A stretch of 16,661 bases of DNA from Bacillota bacterium (GTDB lineage: Bacteria > Bacillota > Clostridia > Lachnospirales > Lachnospiraceae): positions 1 through 16,661 of the forward strand of contig JAEWSD010000283.1 of NCBI GenBank assembly GCA_023398615.1, read 5' to 3'. A model generated the notes under the pieces. It searched no databases, was not told the origin of the DNA, and worked only from the letters and a program-made list of their open reading frames with translations. The position numbers and the translations under genes are program-made. Positions 15,024-16,661 of this stretch are shown in pieces (the stretch's first letter is position 1; each line of letters opens with the position of its first letter).

Positions 15024-15047
15024 GGCCGGTGTTATCAAGAACCGGCC
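15024..15047 (+). other. 5' UTR hairpin before the MocR-type gene
   Basis: GGCCGGT (15024-15030) and ACCGGCC (15041-15047) form a 7-bp GC-rich stem with a 10-nt loop, about 30 nt before ATG 15079 in the predicted transcript. No T-tract follows, so it is not a simple terminator. It could be an RNA-stability element, an operator or incidental. Confidence 0.5.
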
Positions 15048-15078
15048 AGGAAGACTTACGAACCGATCGGGGTATCTT

Positions 15079-16491
15079 ATGATTTACGGAATTGAAATTG
15101 ATAAAAACAGTCCTGTTTCTTTAACGGCACAGCTAATCAGCGAACTGCGCAAAAAAATCCTTGCTTCGCAGCTTGCCGCAGGAGAGAGACTTTGTCCGTC
15201 AAGACAGCTTGCCCAGGAACTCGGAGTTTCCCGCAATACCGTAATAACTGCTTACGAACAGCTGATTGCCGAAGGCTATCTGGACAGCCGGACAGGCTCC
15301 GGAACCTATGTAGCGGAGTTGGAAAATGTACATACGGGCATATCTCCGGTACGGAGCACTCCAAAGGCAGGAAGGAAGATAGAAAAGAGTACAGGTAAGA
15401 AAATGATCCTCTTTGATGCCGGAGCCCCGGATATTTCCTGCTTTCCCATTATACAATGGTCAAAAGCTTTAAAAGAAGCCTGCCTGATGTCACCGGCGTC
15501 CGGCTTCGGCTACGGCCCTCCTTCCGGAGAAAGCCGGCTGCGGGAAGCGCTGTGCGAATATCTTCAGCGTTCCAAGGGTATCCAATGCAGTCCGGAACAG
15601 ATGATCATCGTTCCCGGTACCTCCGGAGGAATATCTTTGATCTCCAAGCTGTTTTTCGGGAAGGATGCAAGTGTAATAATGGAAGACCCGTCAATTTCAT
15701 TTATCCGTAATATCTTTGCATGCGACGGGTATCGGGTACAGCCCGTTCCGGTTGATTCGCAGGGTATGCGGACAAATGAGCTGTGGAAGCTGCCCGCACC
15801 GAAACTGATCTATACGGTGCCGTCCCATCAGTTCCCGACCGGCGCCATACTGCCGGTAGTAAGAAAGCTGGAACTGCTGCGTTATGCGAGGGAGACAGGC
15901 TCCTATATTATCGAGGATGATTATGACAGTGAATTCTATTATCAGGGTATGCCGATACAATCCCTGTTTAACCTGGATTCCAACCGTACGATATACCTCG
16001 GCACATTTAGTAAGATATTCTCACCCGCAATCAGGCTGGGATATATGATTTTGCCTTCCGAGCTGATTTACGGAGCAATTGAGCTGACGGAACAGCTGAA
16101 TGTGAGGGCGGAAACCTTAAGCCAGCTTGCAATGGCATACTTTATTAACAACCGGCTGCTGGACAGGCATATTTACAAAATGAAACGCCACTATGCCGCC
16201 AGGAGAAAGTTCCTGATAGAATGTCTGCGGAATTATTTTGCAGATAAGATTACCATATCCGGCGAGAACGCCGGTTTACATCTCATGGCTTCCTTTGAAG
16301 CCGATTTTACGGAAGAGGATTTTATAAGATTATATGAAAACGGAGTGATAGCGGATTGTGTGGAAGATTTTGCAATGATCAAGGGGCATTACAAAAATAA
16401 ACTGCTGCTGGGCTACGGTAATCTGAATCCTACACAGATTGAAACGGGGGTGAGACTGCTTAAGCAATCTTTAAATCGTTACTTTGTATAG
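15079..16491 (+). CDS. MocR-type (GntR-aminotransferase) transcriptional regulator
   Basis: This 470-aa fusion regulator has an N-terminal GntR winged helix (about 10-78; LRKKILASQLAAGERLCPSR, then LAQELGVSRNTVITAYEQL, GSGTYV). It is joined by a ~30-residue linker to a fold-type I aminotransferase domain (about 110-470). The PLP site is intact: Lys312 (YLGTFSKIF), the acidic motif EDDYDSEF (279-286), PSHQFPTG (248-255) and Arg319. Such proteins bind PLP or amino-acid adducts and usually regulate transport or vitamin B6/amino-acid genes without catalysis. The Shine-Dalgarno is weak (GGGG at 15069-15072). Only 51 bp with no terminator separate it from the downstream MFS gene, so they may share a transcript. 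Confidence 0.92.
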   Translation: MIYGIEIDKNSPVSLTAQLISELRKKILASQLAAGERLCPSRQLAQELGVSRNTVITAYEQLIAEGYLDSRTGSGTYVAELENVHTGISPVRSTPKAGRKIEKSTGKKMILFDAGAPDISCFPIIQWSKALKEACLMSPASGFGYGPPSGESRLREALCEYLQRSKGIQCSPEQMIIVPGTSGGISLISKLFFGKDASVIMEDPSISFIRNIFACDGYRVQPVPVDSQGMRTNELWKLPAPKLIYTVPSHQFPTGAILPVVRKLELLRYARETGSYIIEDDYDSEFYYQGMPIQSLFNLDSNRTIYLGTFSKIFSPAIRLGYMILPSELIYGAIELTEQLNVRAETLSQLAMAYFINNRLLDRHIYKMKRHYAARRKFLIECLRNYFADKITISGENAGLHLMASFEADFTEEDFIRLYENGVIADCVEDFAMIKGHYKNKLLLGYGNLNPTQIETGVRLLKQSLNRYFV

Positions 16492-16542
16492 AGGGAAAAG
16501 GGTTTATTAAAATATACAAAAAACGAAGAGAAAGGATTTTTT

Positions 16543-16661
16543 ATGGCAACATTTTTTTTAATTATAATTTACCTTGCATTTATCAGTTTGGGGCTGCCGG
16601 ACTCCCTGTTCGGCTCTGCCTGGACGGTAATGCGTCATGATTTCAATGCGGCTTTGGGGAC
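16543..16661 (+). CDS. MFS transporter, N-terminal fragment cut by window end
   Basis: The first 39 codons of a gene that runs off the window. ATG 16543 follows AAAGGA by 6-7 nt. The visible N-terminus has one hydrophobic helix (FFLIIIYLAFISLGLPDSLFG), in which the GLPD-x-x-x-G pattern is characteristic of the first helix of an MFS subgroup common in clostridia. The rest and the substrate cannot be seen. The short gap to the MocR-type gene suggests co-transcription and shared control. Confidence 0.75.
   Translation, partial: MATFFLIIIYLAFISLGLPDSLFGSAWTVMRHDFNAALG

Noticed and set aside
15024..15047. GGCCGGT/ACCGGCC hairpin as a transcription terminator
   Set aside because: No T-tract follows, and it sits between a strong promoter and its gene. 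It is kept only as an unassigned hairpin.

Overview
The window looks like a chromosomal segment from a low-to-mid GC Gram-positive anaerobe, most likely class Clostridia and probably Lachnospiraceae-like. This is inferred from strong AGGAGG-type ribosome binding sites, TTGACA/TATAAT-type promoters, a MocR regulator, tandem Gfo/Idh/MocA and TIM-barrel isomerase genes, and an OmpR-type two-component system beside an ABC exporter. Nothing in the sequence fixes the genus. I see no tRNA, rRNA, insertion sequence, prophage or CRISPR array.

Layout. (1) Bases 1-1702: a Mef-type MFS efflux gene behind a long regulatory leader. The leader encodes a 7-residue peptide, MWSIRLR, whose RLR-stop ending matches macrolide-sensing stalling peptides. 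It also holds two U-tract elements and nested long-range complementarities. A promoter firing off the left edge is divergent to it. (2) Bases 1713-3434 (minus): a 573-aa TIM-barrel, glycoside-hydrolase-like protein of unknown function. (3) Bases 3680-3931 (plus): an 83-aa ACT-like protein, closed by a bidirectional terminator. (4) Bases 4025-7981 (minus): a four-gene apparent operon alternating oxidoreductase, isomerase, oxidoreductase, isomerase. A divergent AraC regulator (8121-8975) shares its promoter region, where two TGAC half-sites lie 21 bp apart upstream of the operon -10. (5) Bases 8980-14848 (minus): response regulator, histidine kinase, a strong terminator, then an ABC ATPase, a large double-FtsX permease and a membrane-anchored TPR-like protein. 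(6) Bases 14953-16661 (plus): a MocR regulator behind a strong promoter and a 5' UTR hairpin, followed by the first 39 codons of an MFS transporter.

How the genes may work together. Region 1 is probably inducible drug efflux by ribosome-mediated attenuation. Region 4, perhaps with region 2, has the parts list of a redox-assisted sugar or glycoside conversion: NAD-dependent oxidation, then TIM-barrel isomerase/lyase chemistry. No transporter or kinase is present locally. Region 5 resembles a signal-responsive envelope or antimicrobial-peptide export module. Region 6 pairs a PLP-binding regulator with a transporter of unknown substrate.

The most promising signal is the mef leader. Its long-range complementary strand begins on the leader-peptide stop codon, so a drug-stalled ribosome would physically cover it.
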